Assembly (NCBI RefSeq): GCF_001426755.1
Contig: NZ_LMFJ01000002.1
Span: forward strand, 283,954 to 347,953
DNA: 64,000 nt
From: Aeromicrobium sp. Root495
Lineage (GTDB): Bacteria; Actinomycetota; Actinomycetes; Propionibacteriales; Nocardioidaceae
Direction: 5' to 3'
Below, in pieces: positions 1 to 8,527 of the stretch. The position numbers and the translations under genes are program-made. The notes beneath the pieces were generated by a model, which saw nothing but the letters and a program-made list of their open reading frames with translations, searched no databases and was not told the DNA's origin. The stretch's first letter is position 1. Each line of letters begins with the position of its first letter.

Positions 1-2
1 TC

Positions 3-659
3 CGCAGCGCCGTCCAGCCGGTGGAGATCGCCGCCGCCCTGCAGCGCGAGATCGACAACTCGGCCCATGTGCTCTCACGCGAGCGGATGCTCGTGCCCAA
101 CGACTTCACCGTCGAGCTCTCCACGTCGGACCACGAGCGGCTCACGCCGTTCGGGACCACGCTGTCCGACGAGCTCGCCACCCTCGTGAAGGAGCACGTC
201 ACGGAGCAGCGGTACACGCTGGCCGGGCCGCTCACCATCACGTTCGTCGAGGCCCCCGAGCTCGGCACCGGTCGCTTCCGCGTGCGCAGCAAGACCAACG
301 CGTCGGTCCGACCCGTCGCCGGGCAGCGCATGACGGAGACGGCCATCCGCTCCTCGGACGTCGTCATCGAGGTCAACGGCATGCGCCACCCGCTCCAGGC
401 GCCCGGCGTCGTCATCGGACGCGGCTCCGAGGCCGACCTCCGCATCGACGACCCGGGCATCTCGCGCCGGCACGCCGAGATCAAGGTCCATGACTCGCCT
501 GGCGGCACCACCGTCACGGTGGTCGACCTCGGCAGCACCAACGGCGTCATCCTCAACGGGCACCGTGTCCAGACGGGCTCCGTCGCCGACGGCTCGCAGA
601 TCCGTCTGGGCAACACGAGCGTGCTCATCCACATCACGTCCACCGACCGGGAGCGCTGA
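3..659 (+). CDS. fhaA: FHA domain protein FhaA (DUF3662 + FHA), 5' end outside window
   Basis: Phosphothreonine-reading scaffold of the PknB cell-wall signalling pathway. The frame is open from base 3, and its first residues (RSAVQPVEIAAAL) match the interior of the N-terminal DUF3662 domain, so the true start lies upstream and the GTG at 21 is not the start. The C-terminal FHA domain is clear: an IGRGSEADLRI strand, the SRRHAEI phosphopeptide loop and GSTNGVILNG. FhaA of mycobacteria binds the phosphorylated MurJ pseudokinase domain, and a separate pseudokinase gene sits beside murJ at 48.3-49.9 kb here. The stop overlaps the fhaB start (TGATG), so the two are probably translated together. 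Family assignment is firm. Confidence 0.93.
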   Translation, partial: RSAVQPVEIAAALQREIDNSAHVLSRERMLVPNDFTVELSTSDHERLTPFGTTLSDELATLVKEHVTEQRYTLAGPLTITFVEAPELGTGRFRVRSKTNASVRPVAGQRMTETAIRSSDVVIEVNGMRHPLQAPGVVIGRGSEADLRIDDPGISRRHAEIKVHDSPGGTTVTVVDLGSTNGVILNGHRVQTGSVADGSQIRLGNTSVLIHITSTDRER

Positions 660-1144
660 TGTCCGAGCTGACCCTCACCCTGATCAAGCTGGGCTTCCTG
701 GCCGTGCTGTGGCTCTTCGTGCTGTCCGCGGTCTCCGTGATCCGCTCCGACATCTTCGGCACCAAGGTCCCCAGCCAGCCGCGCGCCAAGGTCGCCAAGC
801 AGCCCAAGCCACCGGCAGCGCCCAAGCAGCGCAAGGGCAAGGCGCCCCGCGGCGTCCCCACCAAGCTGCAGGTCGTCTCCGGGCCCAACAGCGGCCAGAG
901 CGTGCCGCTCGGAACGGACCCCATCCTCCTGGGCCGCGGCACCGACGCAGCCATCCGTCTCGACGACGACTACGTGTCCACCCGCCACGCCCGGTTCGCC
1001 AGCAACGGCGAGCAGTGGTTCGTCGAGGACCTCGGCTCCACCAACGGCACCTACCTCGGCAGCCAGCGCATCACGAGCCCCGTGGCCGTGGCCCTCGGCA
1101 CGCAGGTGCGTCTCGGCAAGACCATCGTCGAGCTCCGGAAGTGA
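659..1144 (+). CDS. fhaB: Membrane-anchored FHA domain protein FhaB/FipA
   Basis: 161-residue protein with one N-terminal membrane helix (about residues 5-27), a Lys/Pro-rich linker and a C-terminal FHA domain (about 80-155) with LLGRGTDAAIRL, STRHARF and GSTNGTYLG. It reads phosphothreonine marks on partners of the PknB/PstP system; in mycobacteria the orthologue links phosphorylation to septal proteins. Start ATG overlaps the fhaA stop, and pstP begins one base after this stop, so the cluster is one operon. Length and architecture are normal for the family. Confidence 0.93.
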   Translation: MSELTLTLIKLGFLAVLWLFVLSAVSVIRSDIFGTKVPSQPRAKVAKQPKPPAAPKQRKGKAPRGVPTKLQVVSGPNSGQSVPLGTDPILLGRGTDAAIRLDDDYVSTRHARFASNGEQWFVEDLGSTNGTYLGSQRITSPVAVALGTQVRLGKTIVELRK

Positions 1145-1145
1145 C

Positions 1146-2435
1146 ATGACGAGCCTTCGCCTGAACTACGTCGCCCTGACCGACGTCGGCCTGCGCCGGT
1201 CCACCAACCAGGACTCGGGGTACGCCAGCAGCAGCCTCATCGCCATCGCCGACGGCATGGGCGGTGCGGCCGCGGGCGACCTCGCCTCGGCCACCACGAT
1301 GAACATCGTGCGCCAGGTCGACACCGACCTCAGCGACGTCGACCCGCTGGAGGCCCTCGGGCACGCGGTCGCCGCCGCCAACACGCGCCTCGGCCAGCTC
1401 GTGCGCGACGACCCGTCGGTCGAGGGCATGGGCACCACGCTCGAGGCCATGCTGTGGGACGGCCACCGCTTCGCCACCGCCCACATCGGCGACTCCCGGG
1501 CCTACCTCCTGCGAGACGGTCGGCTCACCCAGATCAGCATCGACCACACCTTCGTCCAGAGCCTCGTCGACGAGGGCAAGCTGACCCCCGCCGAGGCCCG
1601 GGTGCACCCGCACCGCTCCCTGCTGCTGCGGGTCATGCTCGGCCGCGACGACAACGATGCCGACCTCGGCTGGTTCGACGGGAAGCTCGGCGACCGGTTC
1701 CTGCTCTGCAGCGACGGCCTGTCCGACATGGTCGAGGACTCCGTCATCGAGCAGCTGCTGGGTGCCGAGACCATCGACCAGGCCGCCACCGAGCTCGTGC
1801 GCCACGCGCTCGAGGCCGGCGGCTACGACAACGTCACGGTCGTCATCGGCGAGCTCGTCGACGCCAGCGAGGAGCCCGACGAGCACCTGTCGTCCTCCGA
1901 CGGCCAGCCGCAGCTCGTGGGCGCCGCCTCCGAGGGCCCCCGGGGACGCACCGGCCGCGCCTCCAGCGGTCGCGACGCCGAGACCACCACCCCCGCAGTC
2001 GCCCTCGACCCCGAGGAGCTCCGGTACGCGCCGCGCGAGCCGAGCCGCTTCTTCTGGGTCCGTCCCATGGCCTTCATCGCTGCGTTCGTGGGCCTCCTGC
2101 TCGTCATCGGGGTCCTCGCGTACCAGTACACGCAGCGCCAGTTCTACGTCGGCACGTACGCCGGCCAGGTGGTCATCTACCGCGGCATCGACGTCGACGT
2201 CCCGGGCCTCACCCTCTCCCACGTGGAGGAGGGCACGGGCGTCTCGGTGAGCTCGCTCCCCGAGAGCTACGCCGACAAGGTGCGGGCCGGGATCACCGAC
2301 GTCGACTCCCTCGCGCAGGCCCGAGACACCGTCGCGGAGCTCAAGGCCGCCGTGCCGGAGGTCAAGCCGAGCCCCACGCCATCCCCCAAGCCGTCCTCCA
2401 AGGCCTCGCCCTCGGCCAAGAGCCAGGACGCCTGA
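1146..2435 (+). CDS. pstP: PP2C-family Ser/Thr phosphatase PstP
   Basis: 429-residue PPM/PP2C metal-dependent phosphatase that reverses PknB phosphorylation. The catalytic domain (about 1-240) has the metal-binding IADGMGG and the later CSDGLSD and GGYDNVTVV motifs. A disordered linker leads to a membrane helix (about 300-325, starting near FFWVRPMAFIAAF), then an extracytoplasmic domain and a Pro/Ser/Lys tail. This layout matches mycobacterial PstP. The stop overlaps the rodA start by TGATG. Confidence 0.95.
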   Translation: MTSLRLNYVALTDVGLRRSTNQDSGYASSSLIAIADGMGGAAAGDLASATTMNIVRQVDTDLSDVDPLEALGHAVAAANTRLGQLVRDDPSVEGMGTTLEAMLWDGHRFATAHIGDSRAYLLRDGRLTQISIDHTFVQSLVDEGKLTPAEARVHPHRSLLLRVMLGRDDNDADLGWFDGKLGDRFLLCSDGLSDMVEDSVIEQLLGAETIDQAATELVRHALEAGGYDNVTVVIGELVDASEEPDEHLSSSDGQPQLVGAASEGPRGRTGRASSGRDAETTTPAVALDPEELRYAPREPSRFFWVRPMAFIAAFVGLLLVIGVLAYQYTQRQFYVGTYAGQVVIYRGIDVDVPGLTLSHVEEGTGVSVSSLPESYADKVRAGITDVDSLAQARDTVAELKAAVPEVKPSPTPSPKPSSKASPSAKSQDA

Positions 2436-3826
2436 TGAGCTCCGGACTGGGCAGCAGCCCCGCATGGGTCCCGCGCAAGCGCCGCGGGGCCGAGCTCGTG
2501 CTGCTCTCCATGTCGGTCGTCATCGGCATCGCGGCCTACTGTGCCGTGGGCCTGGGCGTCGAGGGACGGATCCCGGCGGGCGTGGCCAAGCTGAGCTTCT
2601 CGCTCGCTGCCGTCGCGGTGGCCACCCACCTCGTCATCCGCAAGGTCGCGCCCTACGCCGACCCCGTCCTGATCCCCCTGGTCGTGGCCCTCAACGGCCT
2701 CGGGCTGGCCATGATCTACCGCATCGACCTGAGCTGCGAGGACTACTGCCTCGGCGGCAACTACGAGCCGCTCGCCAACGCCCAGCTCATGTGGACGGCC
2801 ATCGGGCTGATCGCCTTCGCGACCGTGCTGATCGTCATCCGCGACCACCGCCGTCTGCAGGCGTACACGTTCACCTTCGGTCTCGCCGCCATCGTGCTGC
2901 TGCTCCTGCCCCTCATCCCGGGCATCGGCCAGGACATCCGCGGCGCCAAGATCTGGATCCGACTCGGCCCGTTCAGCTTCCAGCCCGGCGAGGCCGCCAA
3001 GATCTGCCTCGCGATCTTCTTCGCGGGCTACCTCGTGGTCAAGCGCGACGCACTCGCCCTGGCCGGCCGGCGCATCGCCGGCATAGACCTCCCGCGCGGT
3101 CGCGACCTCGGGCCCATCCTCGTGGGCTGGGGCATCAGCATCCTCATCCTCGTGGCCCAGAAGGACCTGGGCTCCTCGTTGCTGTTCTTCGGCCTCTTCG
3201 TGGTCATGCTCTACATCGCCACGGAGCGTCCGGGCTGGCTCGTGGTGGGCGGCGTGCTGTTCGCCGCCGGCTCGTACTTCGGGTACGTGGCGTTCGGCCA
3301 CGTGCGCAACCGTTTCGACGTCTGGCTGCACCCCTTCTCCGACCCCGACAACAACGGCCAGATCATCAACGGCCTCTTCGGGCTCGCGCACGGCGGCATC
3401 CTCGGCCGTGGCTGGGGACTCGGCAGCCCGGAGCTCACCCCGTTCTCCTTCTCCGACTTCATCGCCTCGGCGTTCGGTGAGGAGCTGGGTCTCACCGGCA
3501 TCATGGCGATCCTCGTGATCTACGGGCTCATCGTGGAGCGCGGCCTGCGCATCGCCCTCACGTGCCGCGACGCCTTCGGCAAGCTCCTTGCCGCCGGCCT
3601 CGCCGTCTCCATGGCGCTGCAGGTCTTCGTGGTCATCGGCGGCGTCACGCGCCTCATCCCGCTCACCGGTCTCACCACACCGTTCCTGGCCCAGGGAGGC
3701 TCGTCCATCGTCATGAACTGGGCCATCATCGCCCTGCTCCTGCGCATCAGCGACCAGACCCGTCGCCCGGCCCCCGAGGTCTCCTCCTTCGAGAGCGACG
3801 AGGCCACCCAGGTGGTGAAGCTGTGA
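2435..3826 (+). CDS. rodA: SEDS-family peptidoglycan glycosyltransferase RodA/FtsW
   Basis: 463-residue polytopic membrane protein of the SEDS family, which polymerises lipid II and works with a class B PBP. The ATG at 2435 is chosen because it overlaps the pstP stop and gives the basic N-terminus MSSGLGSSPAWVPRKRRGAE before the first helix; the much longer open frame upstream is an out-of-frame shadow of pstP. The C-terminal part has GEELGLTG and PLTGLTTPFLAQGGSS, both typical of RodA/FtsW. Its class B partner pbpA follows and overlaps by GTGA, as in other actinobacteria. Confidence 0.94.
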   Translation: MSSGLGSSPAWVPRKRRGAELVLLSMSVVIGIAAYCAVGLGVEGRIPAGVAKLSFSLAAVAVATHLVIRKVAPYADPVLIPLVVALNGLGLAMIYRIDLSCEDYCLGGNYEPLANAQLMWTAIGLIAFATVLIVIRDHRRLQAYTFTFGLAAIVLLLLPLIPGIGQDIRGAKIWIRLGPFSFQPGEAAKICLAIFFAGYLVVKRDALALAGRRIAGIDLPRGRDLGPILVGWGISILILVAQKDLGSSLLFFGLFVVMLYIATERPGWLVVGGVLFAAGSYFGYVAFGHVRNRFDVWLHPFSDPDNNGQIINGLFGLAHGGILGRGWGLGSPELTPFSFSDFIASAFGEELGLTGIMAILVIYGLIVERGLRIALTCRDAFGKLLAAGLAVSMALQVFVVIGGVTRLIPLTGLTTPFLAQGGSSIVMNWAIIALLLRISDQTRRPAPEVSSFESDEATQVVKL

Positions 3827-5304
3827 ACAAGCCCATCCGCAACCTCGCCATCGCGTGCCTCGCGCTCTTCGCTGCACTGCTGCTCAACGTGAACTACGTG
3901 CAGTTCGTCGAGGCCGACAGCCTCAACTCCAAGAACGGCAACCGCCGGGTCATCGACGAGGAGTTCTCGCGCGACCGCGGCTCCATCCTCGTCGACGGCG
4001 ACCCCGTGGCCGAGAGCGTCAAGAGCGGCGACCAGTACGAGTACCAGCGCAAGTACGCCGAGCCGGGGCTCTACGCGCCGCTCACCGGCTTCTTCTCCTA
4101 CATCTACGGCGGCGCCTCCATCGAGCGCTCGCAGAACGCCGTGCTGTCCGGGAGCGACAACCGGCTCTTCGTGAACCGCGTGGTCGACCTCCTCTCCAAC
4201 GCCCAGCCCAAGGGCGGCAGCGTCGAGCTCACCATCAACAGCGCCGCTCAGAAGACCGCCGCCAGCGGGCTGGAGGCCCTCGGCAAGAACACCAAGGGTG
4301 CTGTCGTCGCGCTCGACCCGCGCACGGGCGCCATCCTGGCCAGCGTCACCCAGCCCTCGTACGACCCCAACCGTCTCGCGAGCCACGACCTGAACAAGGT
4401 GGAGGCCGCCTGGAAGGAGCTCACGGGCGACAAGGACCAGCCCATGATCAACCGCGGCACGCAGCAGATCCTGCCGCCGGGCTCCACCTTCAAGCTCGTC
4501 ACCGCCGCGGCCGCGCTCAAGAACCTCAAGCTCGACCCCGACTCCAAGGTCAAGGGCGGCACCACGCTCGACTTCGGTGGCCGCGCCGGCTCCTACACGC
4601 TGGGCAACGAGAACGGCAGCAACTGCGGCGGCAACAGCATCACGTTCGAGCAGGCGCTCAACGTCTCGTGCAACGTGAGCTTCGGCTCGCTCGCCGACAA
4701 GATCGGCCAGGACAAGCTCGACGCCCAGGCGGAGCTGTTCGGCTTCGGCCGCGACTACCTCGAGGGCCTGCCGGGCAGCTCCAGCCGCTTCACCGCCGAG
4801 GGCACTGACCTCGACGTCGCCCAGCTGGCGCAGAGCGGGATCGGTCAGTACGAGGTGGCCGCGAGCCCGCTCCAGATGGCCATGGTCGCGGCCGGCATCG
4901 CCAACGACGGCGTGGTCATGAAGCCCTACGTCGTCAAGACCGTCCGCGAGCCCAACCTCCAGGTGCTCGAGAAGGCCGAGCCCGAGGCCATCAGCGACAC
5001 CCCGGCCATGTCGGCGGCCGACTCCGCCAAGCTGCGCCAGATGATGGTCAGCACGGTGGAGCGCGGCACCGCCACCTCCGCCCGGATCTCCGGCGTCGAC
5101 GTGGGCGCCAAGACCGGCACGGCACAGTCCACCGAGGACCGCCCGCCCTATGCCTGGTTCGTGGCCCTGGCCCCGGCCGACAACCCCACCGTCGCGGTGG
5201 CCGTGCTGGTCGAGAGCAGCGACACCGCCCGCAACGAGATCGCCGGCGGCCGACTCGCCGGACCCATCGCTCGGTCCGTCATCGAGGCGGTGCTCGAGAA
5301 GTGA
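3823..5304 (+). CDS. pbpA: Class B penicillin-binding protein PbpA
   Basis: 493-residue monofunctional D,D-transpeptidase. The GTG start overlaps the rodA stop and precedes a signal anchor (IRNLAIACLALFAALLLNV). The transpeptidase domain has all three active-site motifs: STFK (nucleophile Ser, in PPGSTFKLVTA), SCN (NVSCNVSFG) and KTG (GAKTGTAQS). It cross-links peptidoglycan outside the membrane, presumably with the adjacent RodA. In mycobacteria PbpA is a PknB substrate, consistent with pknB being the next gene. Confidence 0.95.
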   Translation: MNKPIRNLAIACLALFAALLLNVNYVQFVEADSLNSKNGNRRVIDEEFSRDRGSILVDGDPVAESVKSGDQYEYQRKYAEPGLYAPLTGFFSYIYGGASIERSQNAVLSGSDNRLFVNRVVDLLSNAQPKGGSVELTINSAAQKTAASGLEALGKNTKGAVVALDPRTGAILASVTQPSYDPNRLASHDLNKVEAAWKELTGDKDQPMINRGTQQILPPGSTFKLVTAAAALKNLKLDPDSKVKGGTTLDFGGRAGSYTLGNENGSNCGGNSITFEQALNVSCNVSFGSLADKIGQDKLDAQAELFGFGRDYLEGLPGSSSRFTAEGTDLDVAQLAQSGIGQYEVAASPLQMAMVAAGIANDGVVMKPYVVKTVREPNLQVLEKAEPEAISDTPAMSAADSAKLRQMMVSTVERGTATSARISGVDVGAKTGTAQSTEDRPPYAWFVALAPADNPTVAVAVLVESSDTARNEIAGGRLAGPIARSVIEAVLEK

Positions 5305-5361
5305 GCCACCCATCGACCGTGACCTCCGCATCCCCCACCCACCCCTTGGGAGACTGACACC

Positions 5362-7137
5362 ATGACCACATCCGGCGACGAGCCCATCCGCCTCGGCGAC
5401 CGCTACGAGCTCGGCGGCCTGCTGGGCCGTGGAGGCATGGCCGACGTCCGCGTGGGCCGCGACCTGCGTCTCGGACGCACCGTGGCCGTCAAGCAGCTGC
5501 GCGTCGACCTGGCGTCCGACGACACCTTCCAGGCCCGGTTCCGCCGCGAGGCCCAGTCGGCCGCAGCACTCAACCACCCCTCCATCGTCGCGGTCTACGA
5601 CACCGGCGAGGCCGACAACTCCCACGGTGACCACATCCCGTACATCGTCATGGAGTACGTCGAGGGACAGACGCTGCGCGAGATCATGCGCGACGACCGC
5701 AAGATCCTGCCCGAGCGCGCACTCTCCATCACCGCCGACATCCTCGATGCCCTCGACTACAGCCACCGCTCCGGCATCATCCACCGCGACATCAAGCCCG
5801 CCAACGTCATGCTCACGCCCTCGGGCCAGGTCAAGGTCATGGACTTCGGCATCGCCCGCGCCATCGCCGACGCCTCCTCGGCCATGACCGCCACCGCCGC
5901 CGTCATCGGCACGGCCCAGTACCTGTCGCCCGAGCAGGCCCGCGGCGAGACCGTCGACGCCCGCTCCGACATCTACTCCACCGGCTGCCTGCTCTACGAG
6001 CTGCTCACCGGCCGCCCGCCGTTCGTCGGCGAGAGCCCGGTCTCGGTGGCGTACCAGCACGTCCGCGAGGAGGCTCGTCCTCCCTCGCAGCTCAACCCCG
6101 ACGTCACGCCCACGGTCGACAACATCGTGGCCAAGGCCCTCGCCAAGCGCGTCGACGACCGCTACCAGAGCGCCGCCGACATGCGCCGCGACCTCGAGCG
6201 CGCCATCGGCGGACACGCCGTGGCCGCCCCCACCGCCTCCACGGCCGTGGTCGGCGCAGCCACCGCCGTGGTCCCCGCGGCCGCCGCCACCTCCGTGGGC
6301 GGCGCGCACACCGCCATCCGCGAGGACGAGGAGGAAGAGGAGAAGCGCAACCAGGCCGCGTACTGGATCCTCGCCCTCGTCGCCGTCCTGCTGCTCGCCG
6401 GCATCGCGTTCGGCGTCTGGAAGGCCTCCCAGCCCGACCCCGTCAAGCAGGTCGCCGTCCCCGACGTGATCGGTCTCGACGTCGACGCCGCCACCCGGGC
6501 CATCACCTCCAAGGGCCTCACCGTCGGCGACCCCGTCCAGCAGCCCAGCGCCGACGTCGACGAGGGCAAGGTCATCTCCACCGACCCCGACGCCGACTCC
6601 AAGGTCGAGGACGGCTCCGAGGTCGTCCTCACCGTCTCGAGCGGACCGGAGCAGGTCAACGTCCCCGACGTCGGCGGCTACACGTACTCCGAGGCCAAGT
6701 CCGCACTGGAGCGTGCCGGCCTCAAGGTGAAGAAGGACGAGCGGGACTCCCAGGAGGACAAGGACACCGTCATCAACACCAACCCGCCGGCCAACACCCC
6801 GGTCGACGCGGGCACCACGGTCACGGTGATCGTCTCCAAGGGCCAGGCCACCGTCCCCAACGTGGTCGGGCAGTCGCTCGAGGACGCCAAGCAGGCACTC
6901 GAGGACGCCGGTATCAAGTACACGGTCACCAACGACCCATCCTCGGACCAGCCCGCCGACATGGTCACCGCCCAGAGCACGCCGGGCGGACAGAAGGTCC
7001 CGCCGGGCACCTCCATCGAGATCACCGTCTCCACCAACTCCGGTGGTGACGACCAGGGCGACGACGCCGACACCGGTCCAGGGACCGACACCGATCCCGG
7101 GGTGGACGCGGACGCCGGGACCGATCCGCTCGGCTGA
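5362..7137 (+). CDS. pknB: Ser/Thr protein kinase PknB with three PASTA domains
   Basis: 591-residue transmembrane kinase. The cytosolic kinase domain (about 12-275) has the glycine loop LLGRGGMADV, VAVKQL lysine, HRDIKPANV catalytic loop, DFGIA and an APE-like SPEQAR. A membrane helix lies at about 333-352 and is followed by three PASTA repeats (starts near VPDVIGL, VPDVGGY and VPNVVGQ) that sense muropeptides or lipid II. Mycobacterial PknB has four PASTA units; this one has three and an acidic Asp/Gly/Thr tail. It is the only kinase in the cluster; no pknA is present. Convergent with DUF881. Confidence 0.95.
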   Translation: MTTSGDEPIRLGDRYELGGLLGRGGMADVRVGRDLRLGRTVAVKQLRVDLASDDTFQARFRREAQSAAALNHPSIVAVYDTGEADNSHGDHIPYIVMEYVEGQTLREIMRDDRKILPERALSITADILDALDYSHRSGIIHRDIKPANVMLTPSGQVKVMDFGIARAIADASSAMTATAAVIGTAQYLSPEQARGETVDARSDIYSTGCLLYELLTGRPPFVGESPVSVAYQHVREEARPPSQLNPDVTPTVDNIVAKALAKRVDDRYQSAADMRRDLERAIGGHAVAAPTASTAVVGAATAVVPAAAATSVGGAHTAIREDEEEEEKRNQAAYWILALVAVLLLAGIAFGVWKASQPDPVKQVAVPDVIGLDVDAATRAITSKGLTVGDPVQQPSADVDEGKVISTDPDADSKVEDGSEVVLTVSSGPEQVNVPDVGGYTYSEAKSALERAGLKVKKDERDSQEDKDTVINTNPPANTPVDAGTTVTVIVSKGQATVPNVVGQSLEDAKQALEDAGIKYTVTNDPSSDQPADMVTAQSTPGGQKVPPGTSIEITVSTNSGGDDQGDDADTGPGTDTDPGVDADAGTDPLG

Positions 7138-7144
7138 GCGAGCC

Positions 7145-7882
7145 TCAGGGCGTGACGGCGACGGCGTGCCGCAGGCCGACCGAGCCGGCGTACGGCTTGG
7201 CCGTGATGGAGTCCTTGACCTCCAGGTCCAGCCCCAGCTGGTACCGGTCGACGTAGTCGCGGAACGTGCTCACCTCGGACGAGGTGTTGAGCGCGGCCTG
7301 GAGCTCGAGCGGGTCCCCCACGGCGGCGATGTCGTAGGGCGGTGAGTACGGCACGCCGTCGAGCACGACCGTGCTGCCCACGCACTTGATCCCGGTGGTG
7401 CTCACGAGCCGCTGCCCGTGGATCGTGATGGCCCGCGCCCCGCCGGCCCACAAGGCATTGACGAACGCCTGGATGTCCTGCTGGTGGACGACCAGCACGT
7501 TGGGGTCGTCACCGTCGGGCACCTCCACCGTGCGGGGTGCGTCGTCGAGCGTCACCACGACGCCGGCGCCCTTCACCGTGGTGAGACCGGCGACGTCCTC
7601 CAGGCCCGACACCGTCGCCAGGAGCTTCTTCAGCACGGTGCCCGAGGCGGCGTCGCGCGACAGCGCGTCGATCGAGCCCTGCAGCCCGCGCGCGTCGACC
7701 CGCTGCAGCTCGACGCGACGTGCCCGCTCGGCGACGAGCGAACCGACGTCGCCACCGGCGGGACGCAGGTCGGAGCCGTCAGCAGTGAGGTGGGCGGCCG
7801 CGAAGACGAGGCCTGCCACGACCGACGCGGCGAAGACCGCCACGGGCCAGCGCGGACGCACGTGCGTGCCGGTCGTGCCCAT
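7145..7882 (-). CDS. DUF881 domain membrane protein
   Basis: 245-residue protein with one N-terminal membrane helix (WPVAVFAASVVAGLVFAAA), then a probable coiled-coil segment (VAERARRVELQRVDARGLQ) and the DUF881 domain with DDPNVLVVHQQDIQAFVNALW. A GAGGAGGGG ribosome-binding site precedes ATG. In many actinobacteria a DUF881 gene lies between pknB and crgA, so its place is conserved; a role in division or envelope biogenesis is inferred from context only. It converges with pknB and diverges from crgA. Confidence 0.85.
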   Translation of the reverse strand: MGTTGTHVRPRWPVAVFAASVVAGLVFAAAHLTADGSDLRPAGGDVGSLVAERARRVELQRVDARGLQGSIDALSRDAASGTVLKKLLATVSGLEDVAGLTTVKGAGVVVTLDDAPRTVEVPDGDDPNVLVVHQQDIQAFVNALWAGGARAITIHGQRLVSTTGIKCVGSTVVLDGVPYSPPYDIAAVGDPLELQAALNTSSEVSTFRDYVDRYQLGLDLEVKDSITAKPYAGSVGLRHAVAVTP

Positions 7883-7982
7883 GCGCCCCTCCTCGCTGTG
7901 ATCCCGGCGACTACGCTAGCGGAGGACCGGTGAGAGATGCGGTCCGACCAGATTCCCACCCGTGCAGACCTGAGAGGCCATC

Positions 7983-8465
7983 GTGGCGAAGAACGACTCC
8001 AAGAAGAGCGGCGGCAAGACGCCGGCGAAGGTGAAGGTCCCCGGCCGGTTCGGTGGCTGGAAGCACCCCCTCGCCCTCGGCGCGCTGCTGCTCGCCATCG
8101 TCTGGGTGGTCGGCACGGTCTTCGCCACGACCGACAAGAACTTCCCCAACGTGGGTGAGATCCCCGGGCTGTTCGACCTCGGCCGCTGGAACTACGCCAT
8201 CGCGGCCGTCCTGGCGTTCGTCGCGTTCACCGTGGCCGACCGAACCCGTCCCGAGCCCCCTCCGGGCCAGGCCCTCGGCAACCGCTGGGCCGCTCCCGCC
8301 ATGATCGCCTCCGCGGTCTTCGGCCTGCTGTGGATCGTCGTCTTCTACGTCACGAGCGGCACCGACGTGAACATCCCGGTCTACACCGACCTGGGCAACT
8401 GGAACGTCGTCATCGGCATGGGCTTCATCATCGCGGCGTTCGGCTTCGCCACGAAGTGGGAGTGA
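7983..8465 (+). CDS. crgA: Cell-division protein CrgA, duplicated four-helix form
   Basis: 160-residue protein whose second half (about 100-160) is a normal Crg[21 protein letters not shown], then [10 protein letters not shown] and a closing TKWE. CrgA is a small two-helix divisome protein that recruits or stabilises FtsI and FtsQ partners. The first half repeats the pattern ([13 protein letters not shown] near 35-47, [18 protein letters not shown] at 65-82), so this looks like a tandem internal duplication giving four membrane helices; family members are usually about 85-95 residues. GTG start with GAGAGG 7 nt upstream; the N-terminus is Lys-rich. Confidence 0.88.
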   Translation: MAKNDSKKSGGKTPAKVKVPGRFGGWKHPLALGALLLAIVWVVGTVFATTDKNFPNVGEIPGLFDLGRWNYAIAAVLAFVAFTVADRTRPEPPPGQALGNRWAAPAMIASAVFGLLWIVVFYVTSGTDVNIPVYTDLGNWNVVIGMGFIIAAFGFATKWE

Positions 8466-8472
8466 ATCACAC

Positions 8473-8527
8473 CCGTGTAGTTATCCACACGGTGGAAAAC
8501 CATGTGGAGAATGACAACGGTGTCATT
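8473..8527. promoter_or_regulatory. Perfect DnaA box and hairpin in the crgA-rhomboid gap
   Basis: The 61-bp convergent gap holds TTATCCACA at 8481-8489, an exact consensus DnaA box, framed by CCGTGT/ACACGG. An inverted near-match TGTGGAGAA follows at 8503-8511. Next comes a perfect 7-bp stem, AATGACA-ACGG-TGTCATT (8510-8527), reaching the rhomboid stop codon. The hairpin could end both transcripts; DnaA binding is inferred. Confidence 0.5.

Noticed and set aside
1454..2434. Long 5' extension of rodA
   Set aside because: The region is pstP read in another frame; the TGATG overlap and basic N-terminus fix the start at 2435.
3520..6309. 929-codon open frame on the minus strand
   Set aside because: Antisense to pbpA and pknB, low-complexity His/Asp/Gly-rich translation with no domain; a by-product of high-GC codon use.
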